A stretch of 64,000 nt of DNA, from assembly GCA_033439265.1 (NCBI GenBank), contig JAVTVX010000024.1:10275001-10339000 (forward strand). The letters are read 5' to 3'. The stretch is from Dillenia suffruticosa (Eukaryota; Streptophyta; Magnoliopsida; Dilleniales; Dilleniaceae). Made by a program: the position numbers and the translations under genes. Of the stretch, positions 25,108 through 35,606 are shown piece after piece (the stretch's first letter is position 1; each line of letters starts with the position of its first letter). The notes under the pieces were generated by a model, which did no database searches, was not told the DNA's origin, and saw only the letters and a program-made list of their open reading frames with translations.

Positions 25108-25481
25108 ATGTTCTTGTTCTCACCTTGCAAGGGAAGAAAATATCTTTTTTTTTTCTTTTTTGTTACACAAAGATTCTAACCTGAAATCACCGGTTGGGAA
25201 AAAGTTGAAATATCTACCATCAAAGAGATGCACTTTTCTATGCCCAGTCAACTAAAATTTGTTGTTTTCCTACCATCCACCTTCTATGATTTAAAGTGGC
25301 TGGGGTGGATGACTCCAAGTCGTGACATGACCCAAGACAATGTTAGAATTATTTGTGCCCGAACACACATTGACAAGGACAGAACCTGCTCGATGTGCAA
25401 GGAGAGGTCCTGCCTTCCTCTCCTGCTTCTCAATGAAGATTGCATGAGTCACAGAAAAACAGTACGCGGCAAACTTATACA
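25108..25481 (+). other. Spacer between repeat A and COP-1, nothing recognised
   Basis: A T-rich run lies at about 25146-25163. The open frames at 25228-25548 (+) and 25291-25497 (-) have no recognisable domain, and the + one runs into the COP-1 LTR. The last five bases (25477-25481, ataca) are the COP-1 target-site duplication. Confidence 0.6.
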
Positions 25482-25737
25482 TGTTGGAATGATACATTTA
25501 TTTAGGAATGTTTCCTATCACTTAGAAATCTTTATTTTAGGAAAATAAATGTAGTCTTTGAATGATTGATTTAGATCCTATTTTATGGTCTAATTTATGG
25601 CTGTAACTTAGGAGTAATTAGGAGTTAGTTTCCTAATTCTTTATCTATTTTATTGTATATATAGATGAGGTACATCACCTCTTATGAATAAGATGGAGAT
25701 TATTCGGCTAGGTATTCTAAAACCTACCGATTCCACA
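25482..25737 (+). repeat. COP-1 left LTR
   Basis: 256 bp, from tgttggaatg to ccgattccaca. It contains a TATA-like tgtatatatagatgagg at about 25655-25671, which would fit the U3 promoter. Confidence 0.95.
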
Positions 25738-25749
25738 TGGTATCAGAGC
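25738..25749 (+). promoter_or_regulatory. COP-1 primer-binding site (tRNA-iMet)
   Basis: tggtatcagagc directly abuts the left LTR and is the standard complement to the 3' end of plant initiator methionine tRNA. It primes minus-strand synthesis. Confidence 0.93.
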
Positions 25750-25846
25750 TTTGGGCTCGTTTCTGGTATCAAAATCCTGTCGTAGTTTTTCTCTCTCAGT
25801 TTTTTTCTGCAGCAATTCTCATCTATTATTTCTAGAACAAGCCACT

Positions 25847-28800
25847 ATGTCTGGCACATCAAGTGTGGGTGACCACATACTCGATTCTAGTCCAACGAGA
25901 TCCTCTTCTTCAAAAATCAATCTTTTGACCCATGATAATCTCTCTACTCAAGCTCAGATTTATGAAATTTCTACTCAAATTCGGAATACAAAACAAGGTA
26001 ATTTAAGTGTTTTACAATATTACAATACTCTCAGAACCTTGTGGCAGGAGTTGGATTTATTTTATGATTATGAATGGCATTGTCCACAAGACAGTGTCAT
26101 ATTTAAGAGAATGATTGAAAAAGAGCGTGTTTTTGCTTTCTTGGCTGGTCTAAATAATGATCTCGATGAGGTTCGTGGAAGAATTCTTGGACGTGAGATC
26201 TTGCCATTCACTCGGGAAGTGTTCTCCGAAGTCCGTAGGGAGGAAAGCAGAAGGAACGTTATGCTGGGAAAGGAAACTCGAGAGACTCTTGAAACGGAAT
26301 CATCAGCACTGGCAGTCAAAAGCAATCGATTCTCTAATACCTCAAATGGAGGTAACGATACTCGAAATAAAAGGGGAAACAGACCCTGGTGCGATCATTG
26401 TAAAAAACCTAGTCATACCCGTGAGACTTGCTGGAAGTTGCATGGAAAGCCTCCTTATTTAAAAAATGGACAATCTGATCAAGTGACTAGCAGAGCTCTT
26501 CAAACGGGTTTAGAAGAATCAACACCCGAAAATTCTCTAGTTTCCCTCAATAAAGAACAGTTGGAATGTCTCATGAAACTTCTGAATTCAACTTGTATTC
26601 CATCTGCCTCTATTGCACAGAAAGGTAATTTTTCTCAGACCTTCAGTGTACTAACTGAGGACAGAACTCCTTGGATCGTAGATTCTGGTGCTTCTGATCA
26701 TATGACAGGTTTTTCTTCACTCTTCTCCACTTATGCTCCTTGTGCTGGTAATTTGAAAGTAAAGATTGCTGATGGTTCATTAGCCACTGTAGCAGGGAAA
26801 TGGTCAATTATTTTGTCAAAAAATCTGACCTTAAAATCTGTACTTTATGTTCCTTTACTTACATGTAATTTGCTGTCCATTAGCAAACTCACTCATGATC
26901 AAAATTGTGTGGCTAAATTTGGTTCCTCCTCATGTCAATTTCAGGAACTGGTTTCGGGGAAGATGATTGGCAATGCTAAAGAGTGTGGAGGACTTTACTA
27001 CCTTGACAAGGAAGACTCAAATAGACAAAGTTCGGTTTGCAAATCCTTTTCTGTTTCTTTATGTGAAAATAATGTCATGTTGTGGCACTATAGACTCGGC
27101 CACCCTAGCTTTCCCTACTTGAAAAATTTATTTCCATCTCTTTTCAATAATAAAGATATATCTTCCTTTCAGTGTGAGATTTGTCAATTTTCTAAACATC
27201 ATCGTGCATCTTTTCCAGTACAGTCATATAAGCATTCCACCCCTTTCTCAATAATACACAGTGATATTTGGGGTCCTTCACGAATAAAAAATTTTTCGGG
27301 GGTTAGATGGTTTATTACCTTTATCGATGATCATACTAGACTATGTTGGGTATATCTCTTGAAGGCAAAATCTGAAACAGAACATGTCTTTAAAAGCTTT
27401 CACTCAATGGTCAAAACCCAATTTCAAACCCAAATTCAGATTCTTAGAACAGACAATGGGAGCGAATATTTCAAAAATGTTCTTGGAGCATTTCTTCAAG
27501 AAGAGGGAATCATTCATCAAAATAGTTGTGTAAATACTCCACAACAAAATGGGTTGGCGGAAAGGAAAAACAAACATTTACTTGAGGTTGCCAGATCCTT
27601 AATGTTCACCACAAATGTGCCAAAACCTTTTTGGGGGGAAACTATTCTTACTGCCTCATTTCTCATTAATAGGATGCCTACTCGGGTTCTAGGATACAAG
27701 ACTCCTCTAGAAGTGTTTCAAAGTGCCTATCCAACAAATCGCTTAATTACCAATTTACCACTTCGGATATTTGGGTGTACCTCATTTGTTCATATCCATT
27801 CTCATAACCGTAGCAAATTTGATCCAAGGGCTGTCAAATGTGTTTTCCTCGGATATTTACCGACAAAAAAAGGGTATAGGTGCTTTGATCCAACAACTAA
27901 GAAGATGTTTGTTAGTATGGATGTTTCCTTCTTTGAGAATCAGCCTTACTTCACCAAAAACTCACTTCAGGGGGAGAATGCGACCATAGAAGAGAGTTTT
28001 TGTAATTTTTGGGATACATTGCCTACTCTTTTTTCAGACCAATCAAACTCAATCAGCCCTATCAATTGTTACCCTACTCCTTTTATGCCTCTCGTTTCTA
28101 CTCATATTCCTCTTCCAGACCAAGAAATACCCACTACAATCACTAAAGAAACAGAATTGGAAATTCAAAGTCCAAAATTACTTGTCTATGAGAGATGGAA
28201 AAGAAAGGAAAATGAAGGAATTCACACACTTGAGCAGAACCATTCATTGGATCCACCAGTTCTTGATGATGCGTCAAATCAGAATTCTCCTACACATCAT
28301 GCCACCTGTGAAAATCAAAGTATTTCAACACTTGTTGAGGATCTAGATATTCCTATTGCTCTTAGAAAAGGAAAAAAAACTTATACGTCGCACCGTTTTT
28401 CAAATTATATGTGCTATAGCAGTTTATCTCCTCTCTATTGGGCTTTTGCTACTGATCTGACCAATATAGCAATTCCTAAGTCAATCCAAGAAGCATTGAG
28501 TATTCCAGAATGGAGAGCAGCAGTTATGGAGGAGATCAAAGCACTGGAGAAAAATGAAACATGGGAGTGCGTGTCAATACGAAGGGAAAGAAAACAGTGG
28601 GGTGTAAGTGGGTATTCACAGTGAAATATAATTCGGATGGATCAATAGAAAGATTCAAGGCTCGCTTGGTTGCAAAAGGATTCACACAGTCCTATGGGAT
28701 AGACTACCAAGAAACATTTGCCCCGGTAGCGAAACTCAACACTATTCGTGTTCTTCTCTCTATTGCAGCTAATTTAGACTGGAAGATTTCACAATTAGAT

Positions 28801-30011
28801 GTCATGAATGCCTTTCTAAACGGAGAATTAACAGAAGAAGTTTTTATGGATATTCCTCCTGGTTTTGTAGATGTCTATGGCATTAATACAGTTTGCAAAC
28901 TGAAAAAATCTCTCTACGGATTGAAGCAATCTCCTAGAGCCTGGTTTGATCGTTTCTCAAAGACGGTGAAGAAATATGGCTACACTTAAGCTCAAACCGA
29001 TCATACTTTATTTTTCAAAAAGTCTCAAGATGGGAAGATCTCAGTCTTAATTGTGTACGTTGATGATATTCTACTTACAGGGGATGATACAACTGAAGGA
29101 GAAAGAATGAAGAAAGTTCTAGCCAAAAAATTTGAAATCAAGGATCTCGGGCCTATGAAATACTTTCTTGGTATGGAAGTTGCAAGATCAAAGAAAGGGA
29201 TTTATGTGTCACAAAGGAAATATATCATTGACCTGCTCAGAGAGACAGGTTTTCTAGGAAGTAAACATGCTGATACACCAATTGAAGAGAATCACAAGTT
29301 AGGATCTAAGAAAAGAGAGGTCCCTGTTGATAAAGGTAGATATCAAAGGTTAGTGGGACGTTTAATTTGTCTGTCTCATACACGACCTGATATTGCCTAC
29401 GCCGTCAGTGTGGTAAGCCAATTTATGCATGAGCCTTATGAGGAACATCTAGAAGCAGTTCAACGTATTTTGAGATATCTCAAAGGAACTCCTGGAAAGG
29501 GACTTTTTTTCAAGAAAAATGATTCAAGAAAGATAGAGGCATTCACTGATGCTGATTGGGCCGGGTTAGTTAGTGATAGAAGGTCTACTACTGGGTATTG
29601 TACATTTATATGGGGCAACCTAGTGACTTGGAGAAGCAAAAAGCAATCAGTGGTAGCAAGAAGCAGTGCTGAGGCTGAATTTCGAGCTCTTGCACAAGGA
29701 ATATGCGAACTTCTATGGCTAAGAAGAATCATGGATGAGCTTTCACTTCAAGGTGAGAATCCTATGCTGCTGTATTGTGACAATAAGTCTGCAATCAGTA
29801 TTGCTCACAATCCAACTCACCATGACCGTACTAAACACATAGAAGTGGATAGACATTTCATTAAAGAGAAGATTGAAGAAGGACTTGTGTGTATACCCTA
29901 CATTACATCCAAGGGACAACTTGCAATTTCTTAACCAAAGGCTTATCACGAGTCAGATTTGAAGAACTCCTATCCAAGTTGAACATGATTGATATCTATA
30001 CTCCAACTTGA
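25847..30011 (+). pseudogene. COP-1 gag-pol, disrupted
   Basis: The polyprotein start was probably ATG 25847 (MSGTSSVGDH). A long frame runs to 28624. Domains: gag, which appears to lack its central part (THDNLS passes directly to TQAQIYEI); CCHC knuckle CDHCKKPSHTRETC (about 26389-26430); protease DSG (26681-26689); GAG-pre-integrase with LGHP and CEIC (about 27090-27190); integrase core with D (27263-27265), D (27452-27454) and E (27560-27562), all present; RT with intact YVDD (29056-29067); RNase H (DADWAG near 29548, SSAEAEF near 29660). Breaks: a frameshift at about 28565-28600, a TAA at 28987-28989 where related elements have glutamine, and a short frame-changing loss at about 29921-29930 near the end. 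The original stop would be TGA 30009-30011. The element cannot make its full polyprotein. Confidence 0.93.
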
Positions 30012-30018
30012 GGGAGAG
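30010..30018 (+). promoter_or_regulatory. COP-1 polypurine tract
   Basis: gagggagag immediately precedes the right LTR. It is the plus-strand primer site typical of Copia elements. Confidence 0.85.
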
Positions 30019-30207
30019 TGTTGGAATGATACATTTATTTAGGAATGTTTCCTATCACTTAGAAATCTTTATTTTAGGAAAATAAATGTAGTCTTTGAAT
30101 GATTGATTTAGATCCTATTTTATGGCCTAATTTATGGCTGTAAAACCTACCGATTTAGATCCTTGGAGATTATTCGGCTAGATATTCTAAAACCTACCGA
30201 TTCCACA
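30019..30207 (+). repeat. COP-1 right LTR, internally rearranged
   Basis: Matches the left LTR over its start and end. After ttatggctgtaa it lacks the segment with the TATA-like sequence, and it carries the 3' motif aaaacctaccgatt twice, separated by a short segment. This looks like deletion plus template-switch duplication. It ends ttccaca, followed by the TSD ataca. Confidence 0.93.
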
Positions 30208-30983
30208 ATACATCTAAGAGTTAATGACATATACCGTTTCCGAGGGATCATTTAGATATCTAAGAGATAATGCAATATGCCGTTTCCAAGGGTTCATTCA
30301 TTTGGTATGCTTCCTGACCATTCAAGTGATCACACATCTTAGAGTTCTTTAAAATTTTTCAAGATTTTAATTTTCTTATTAGTCATAAATCACAAGAACA
30401 AAGTAATTGCAAACATACACATAACAATGTGAGTGCTTTACCTTGGAGAAGCTTGATCACAGGACAGTTTTGGAGACTAATTAAACTCCAAGTTAAGCCA
30501 ATTTGATGTTTTAAGGAGTTCACATTTTTGCAATTACTATCTCTCAATATACCCAATCAATTTCATGGTTCTGCTTGCGCTATTATAGTAGCATTAATGC
30601 ATCGAATCCCATCAAAATTTTATAAGCGTGATGGGACTAGAGTAGTACTAAAATTTGTGGAAGTTTTCATATTGTACCCTTTGTATACTAATAATAATAA
30701 AAAAATCTCGTTGTGCTCAGGTCAAGAGTGTCAATTCAAAGGAGAACACACAAAGTCAAGAGTGTCAATTCATAGAACACACAACGTCAATGACTACTTT
30801 GAGAGACGGGTCCACATGAAATTCAACAACCATCACTAAAGGTCAAGTGTAAACCGGAGAATTAAGAGAACAAGAAGGTCCACATAAGTTGTTAATTTGA
30901 CATAATTTCAAAACTTCAGTTCTTAGAATTTGATAAAAAACAGAATCACACAAGTGTCTCACATTTCACCACTCTGTGAAGCC
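30208..30983 (+). other. Upstream flank of RLP gene with short tandem repeats
   Basis: Two diverged units of about 46 bp lie at 30212-30304 (each contains atctaagag.taatg and ccgtttcc.agg). Another direct repeat lies at about 30721-30785 (gtcaagagtgtcaattca twice). This region should contain the RLP promoter, but no TATA element is clear enough to call. The open frame 30528-30839 has no recognisable domain. Confidence 0.5.
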
Positions 30984-33796
30984 ATGGGAACCACCACAAT
31001 TGTTTTCACAGTGTTACTAGTTCTTGCTTCCTTCATTAGCAGAATTGAGTTCACTTCTTGCAAAAGAGTTGCAAACTTAAGCTGCATTGAGAGTGAGAGG
31101 CAAGCACTTATAGGTATCAAAGAAAGCCTAGTAGATCAATCAAACAGGTTATCGTCCTGGGTAAGACTGCTGTGCATGGAAAGGAGTGGGTTGCAGGAAG
31201 AGAAGCGGCCACGTTGTGAAGCTCAACCTTCGAAACCCAATTCCATTTGAGACTGTCAGTGCCTTGCCCAATGACAACTATGCCCAAGAGTACATGAAAA
31301 CATGCTTGGGAGGTGAGCTAAATCCATCTCTGCTTGAGTTAAAGCATTTGACTTGGCTTGACTTGAGCATGAACATGTTTTCTGGGATCCCAATTCTGAA
31401 TTCCATAGGTTCATTCTCAAAACTCAAATACCTAAATCTCTCCTTCGTAGGTTTTGGGGGAGAGGTTCCTTACCATCTTGGAAACCTTTCGAGTTTGCAG
31501 TATCTAGACCTCAGTGTCTTGTTTGACTCCGATCTTTTGTATTATGAACTATGCATCGATGACCTACAGTGGATATCAATGCTTCCAGAATTGCAAGTTT
31601 TGCGTCTGTCTGGAGTCAATCTTGAGAAGCCTAGTAGGTGGTTACAAGCAATTAACATGCTTCCTTCGCTGATTGAGTTGCGGTTAGATAATTGTTATCT
31701 TTATCACATCCTTCCCAACTTGCAAGTCAATTTCACATCTCTTGTTACCCTTGACCTCCATGAAAATTTCTTTAATTCCTCCATCCCTCCTTGGTTGTTC
31801 AATATTTACCAACCTTGAATTTCTTGACCTCAGTCACAATTCCTTCTCGGGCTTTATCCCTGAGGAAATTGATCATGCCAAGTCTCTTGGAGTCCTTGAT
31901 TTGTCCGGAAATGCTCTCCAAGGCAAAATCCCAAAGAACATTCGCAACCTATGTAACTTGCATGAATTCTCTGTGAATAAAAACAGAATCAGTGGAGATA
32001 TATTCAATATGTTAGGAAGCTCATCCAGGTGTGCTCTCCAAACCTTAGAGCACTTAAGTCTCAGCATAAATGAGTTGACAGGTCAAATTCCACATGACTT
32101 GAGGCAATTTCAGAATCTGAAGTACCTCGATCTCTCTGGTAATAAGTTGAATGGGAGTGTTCCTGAAAGCATTGGACAACTCCAAAGTTTAGAAGTCTTG
32201 AAACTCTCCAACAATTCATTGAAGGGTACCCTATCTGAACGTCACTTTTCTAACCTCTCAAGCTCATACGAGTTGAACATGGAATCAAATACATTAGCTT
32301 TCAATGTTAGTTCTGCATGGATCCCTCCTTTTCAACTTGCATTCATATACTTGTCATCTTGTAAAATGGGGCCTCAATTTCCGAAATGGCTTCAGACACA
32401 AACACAACTCATGGAAATATCAATGGCAAATGCAGGCATAACTGACGTCCTCCCCGATTGGTTTAACAACATCTCTTCCCAAAGTTACTACCTGAAACTA
32501 TCAAACAACCAGATACATGGACCACCTCCAAGTTTCTCTAACACTCAAAACTATGACAGGCATTTCTTTTTGGATTCCAACAACTTCGATGGCCCATTGC
32601 CCGTCTTCCCCGCAGACGTAATTCTGTTGGACCTCTCAGACAATTTGCTGTCAGATTACATTCCGCATTCAATTGGGTACATGATGCCCGATTTGTTCAT
32701 CTTGCGTCTCTCCAACAACAAGTTCATCGGAACTCTTCCGGAGTCCTTGTGCCAGATGGAGTCGTTACGAGTTCTTGATGTATCAAAAAATCACTTGACA
32801 GGAAAATTTCCCGAGTGTTGGAATAACTCAGAAAGACTAACCGTGATTGATGTGTCAGAAAACAGCTTCAGTGGTCAAATTCCATGGTCTCTGGGATCTA
32901 TTTCATCGCTACAATCTAGCCATTTGCAGGAAAACAAATTCTATGGGGAGCTTCCACAGTCTCTAAAAAATTTGACAAAATTGCAGACTCTTGATCTTGG
33001 TCATAATGCATTCTACGGTGTCATCCCTTCTTGGCTAGGTGAAAACTTGGCTTTCCTACGATTTCTGAGTCTTGAATCAAATCACTTTGTTGGTGAAATT
33101 CCTCTGCAGCTCTGCAACCTCAGTGCTCTCCAACTCCTAAGCCTTGCACAAAACAACCTAAATGGAACCATTCCCCATTGTTTTCGCAATTTCTCTTCTA
33201 TGGTTGTTGGGACTGAAGACTTGAAGCAAAAGTATCCGATATACCAAAAGAACATTGTTCTATTTATTAAAGGTATTATGCTTGAGTACACTGCTGGGAT
33301 ACTTAAATATCTCTGCTCCATTGACCTCTCGAGCAATCATATCACAGGAGATATTCCAGAAGAGTTAACAAGCTTGCTTGCTCTTCAGAATTTGAACTTG
33401 TCTGGTAATGGTTTGAAAGGGAAGATCCCAGAGAAGATTGGAAACTTGAAGCTGTTGGAATCACTTGACTTTTCTAGAAATGAGTTCACAGGGACAATTC
33501 CTACAAGCTTGTCCACATTGAACTACTTAAGTCATTTGAATTTGTCATACAATGATTTGTCAGGTAGGATACCATCAGGGGATCAGCTCCAGACTTTAGA
33601 TGATCCATCAGTCTATCTTGGCAATATCAAGCTTTGTGGATATCCGCTCAAGAATTGTGCAGAAGATGAACCATCTAGCAATGGCGGTCATGAAGATGTC
33701 AGCGACAATGGAGGAGAAGATGATATTGATGAGTTGTGGTTCTATGCAGGCATAGCACCGGGTTTTGCAGTTGGGTTTTTGGTCATGGAGGTATGA
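30984..33796 (+). pseudogene. eLRR receptor-like protein (EIX/Cf-type RLP), copy 1, near full length with three lesions
   Basis: RLPs are cell-surface immune or developmental receptors without a kinase domain. ATG 30984 starts a signal peptide (MGTTTIVFTVLLVLASF), then an LRR N-terminal cap (CIESERQALIGIKESL; DCCAWKGVGC). Many 23-25-residue plant LRRs follow (LDLSxNxLxGxIP) with the usual island near 33190-33300. An acidic juxtamembrane segment (EDEPSSNGG, GGEDDIDELW) leads into the membrane helix (FYAGIAPGFAVGFLV, about 33745-33787). Lesions: one extra base at about 31161-31164, one extra base at about 31803-31806, and loss of about 29 bases near 33780 relative to copy 2, which stops the frame at 33796 inside the membrane helix. 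The middle frame (31742-33796, 684 codons) is long and clean, so recent loss or sequencing error is possible. No introns are needed. A duplicate and a fragment lie nearby. Confidence 0.85.
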
Positions 33797-33998
33797 ATTC
33801 TTTAAGGTTGTTGATAACATCTCTTGTTGGTTATCAGTAGCAGTGGTATTGAAGGTAGGTTGGCTGATGAGGAAGTTTTCTTTCGGAAAGAGTGTCCATT
33901 AAGGTAGATTCCCTTTTTTTTTTTTTTTTTCAGAAAAAGCTTTGGGGTATAAGTTTTAGGTTAATTTTGCCACTTGAAAATGTAAGGAGAAGCAAATC
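33797..33998 (+). other. RLP copy 1 3' flank
   Basis: Homologous to the flank of copy 2 (shared blocks ggttgttgat.acatctcttgttggttatcag at 33806-33838 and 54097-54130). A T homopolymer lies at about 33913-33931. No gene is present. Confidence 0.7.
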
Positions 33999-34200
33999 TC
34001 CTATTTTTTTTTTGGTGCCCTTGAACTCAGTCCACCACCCGATATTTGGAGTTTTGTTCCGACTAATCCGAGTTAACCTGACTAAGGTCCTTCTTAGGGG
34101 TAGGGGTCTCCCAATATAGTCAACTCCATATCCAAATCACGAGTCGAACTCGTGATCTTAGTTAAAGGGCGCAGCGACCTACACGCTACTCATGATCTTG
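33999..34200 (-). repeat. tRNA-derived SINE, copy 1
   Basis: Read on the minus strand: an A-box-like tagcgtgtaggtcgc (about 34175-34190), a B-box-like gagttcgactcgt (about 34139-34152), a body containing gggtggtggactgag, and a poly(A) tail (the T run at about 34004-34013 on +). The order head, body, A-tail is that of a SINE. Confidence 0.6.
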
Positions 34201-34479
34201 TTCACAGTGTTGAGTACTTCCATATCTTTACATAAAACTTATAAATTATCCATCAGATATCACAATTCCGTGTTTCCTGTTTCGATGAAATATCAAAATC
34301 TGCTAATGCCATTGGGCTTTAGCAAGAATCTGAAATATCAGAAACTTGGTAAATTCTGATTCTTCTTTCAGGAATGCTAATGCCCTTTCTGTGCTCTAGC
34401 AATAACTATTAAGTCATGTCAGAAAGAAAACTGCAGAAGAAATAAACATCTTTGTAGAACAAGTATAAAGAAGATGATG

Positions 34480-34690
34480 ACTTTGATGCGTGGGTGTCCT
34501 ATTTTTTTCTTTTTGGTACCATGTCTTGGACACCACCCGGTATCCGAAATTTCACCCCGACTAATCAGAACCGATTGCTACAGTGGTTCCTTTTCGGAGG
34601 GCGGGTTTCCCAATGGGGAATGCTTCATACACATGAGCGCCCGATACTCTCGGCGGGAGTCTAATCTCGGTCATGTTTAAGGGAACTCAA
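34480..34690 (-). repeat. tRNA-derived SINE, copy 2
   Basis: Shares its body with copy 1 (gg.taccgggtggtgtcc against gggtggtggactgag; tcgg.gtgaaa; gattagtcgg) and ends in an A-rich tail on the minus strand (T run at about 34501-34510). Its box-B-like segment is gagattagactccc. It is diverged from copy 1, lies in the same orientation, and is separated from it by about 280 bp. Confidence 0.55.
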
Positions 34691-35087
34691 CCCCACGTTG
34701 ATTGTGTGGGTGCCCTATGAGCTGGCATTACAGACAATGTACATGTTGATGCTTTGCTCAGGACTGAAGCATTCCTTTTCATAGACTGAAACAATCTAAA
34801 CTTGATCAGAAAATATACCAGTTAACTAGAAAAGGAAAACGGGTAAGGAAATTTTGAACTTTCATTATTTGGGTCCTTACTCGAGGAAGGGGGCGTTGAA
34901 GCTCTGACCCATTAGTAGGAGATGGTGGGGGGAATTATCAGTAGGCTACAAGACTAGGGTAAAAGTTTTGACATTTTAATAAGGTTTCAAGTTTTGATGG
35001 ATTGTTTAACTCTAAATCTAATGAATGTTGACAAAATTCAGTAATTATGAGGTCTGTTATCAAACAAGCACACCTGTTAAGCATCAA
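34691..35087. other. Intergenic, nothing recognised
   Basis: I found no coding similarity, LTR terminus or tandem repeat here. Confidence 0.5.
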
Positions 35088-35476
35088 ATTCATCAGTTTA
35101 GTAAGCTTAGAATCTGTGGTTGTTCTCAAAGCATAAATCAGATGGCCCGGTTTTAGACTTTAACACGTGGTAAAGTCCAGATTTATGTAGCCAACGGAAG
35201 AAGTGTTGTACTTTGGCATGTTGGATGTGACTGTGACCTCTTATAGATTTGCAACAAATAACAGGACAAACTTTGCTTAAAGCATGGAGCAGCCAGAGTC
35301 CACCATGGTGGACACATACCAGGCCCAAAAATAGAAAAAAAAAATTGGGCCCAACTCGCGCATGTGGAGTAATATTCAACTGCCATGTGACGATTGTGGT
35401 AGCAACCGGAGCATGGCCATTCCCTGGCCCACTTAATGGTCCATGGAACTAATGTCCTGCCATTTAGGATTCATTT
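35088..35476 (+). repeat. Repeat A, copy 2
   Basis: Collinear with 24702-25107 throughout (for example gacgattgtggtagc, then ccggagcatgg, then ccatggaactaatgtcc). It ends exactly where RLP homology begins (tcagtgccttgtccaat, 35476 onward). Confidence 0.85.
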
Positions 35477-35606
35477 CAGTGCCTTGTCCAATGACACCGT
35501 GCTTGGGAGGAGAGCTAAATCCATCTGTGCTTGAGTGAAAGCATTTGACTTGGCTTGGCTGGAGCATGAACATGTTTCCAGGGATTCCAATTCCGAATTC
35601 CATAGG
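35477..35606 (+). pseudogene. RLP copy 2, 5' piece (split by GYP-1)
   Basis: Homologous to 31256-31411 of RLP copy 1 (cttgggagg.gagctaaatccatct, gagcatgaacatgttt, gaattccatagg), with a deletion of about 25 bases near 35496. It is interrupted at 35606 by the LTR of GYP-1 and resumes at 51757. The part of the gene 5' to this has been replaced by repeat A. A stop (tga, about 35536) is in frame. Confidence 0.9.

Larger units (their letters stand above)
25482..30207 (+). mobile_element. COP-1: Copia LTR retrotransposon with perfect TSD, coding region broken
   Basis: LTRs are 25482-25737 and 30019-30207, both starting tgttggaatg and ending ttccaca. They are flanked by a perfect 5-bp TSD, ataca (25477-25481 and 30208-30212). 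The primer-binding site tggtatcagagc (25738-25749) follows the left LTR, and the polypurine tract gagggagag (30010-30018) precedes the right one. Internal domains are in Copia order: gag, protease, integrase, RT, RNase H. The left LTR is 256 bp. The right is 189 bp through an internal deletion and rearrangement. The long surviving frame and intact TSD suggest this is one of the younger insertions here. Confidence 0.95.

Noticed and set aside
25228-25548. 106-codon frame between repeat A and COP-1
   Set aside because: It runs into the COP-1 LTR and has no recognisable domain.
25751-25846. Upstream ATG of the COP-1 frame as the true start
   Set aside because: The first 32 codons overlap untranslated leader sequence next to the PBS and look non-homologous. 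ATG 25847 is a more plausible start.
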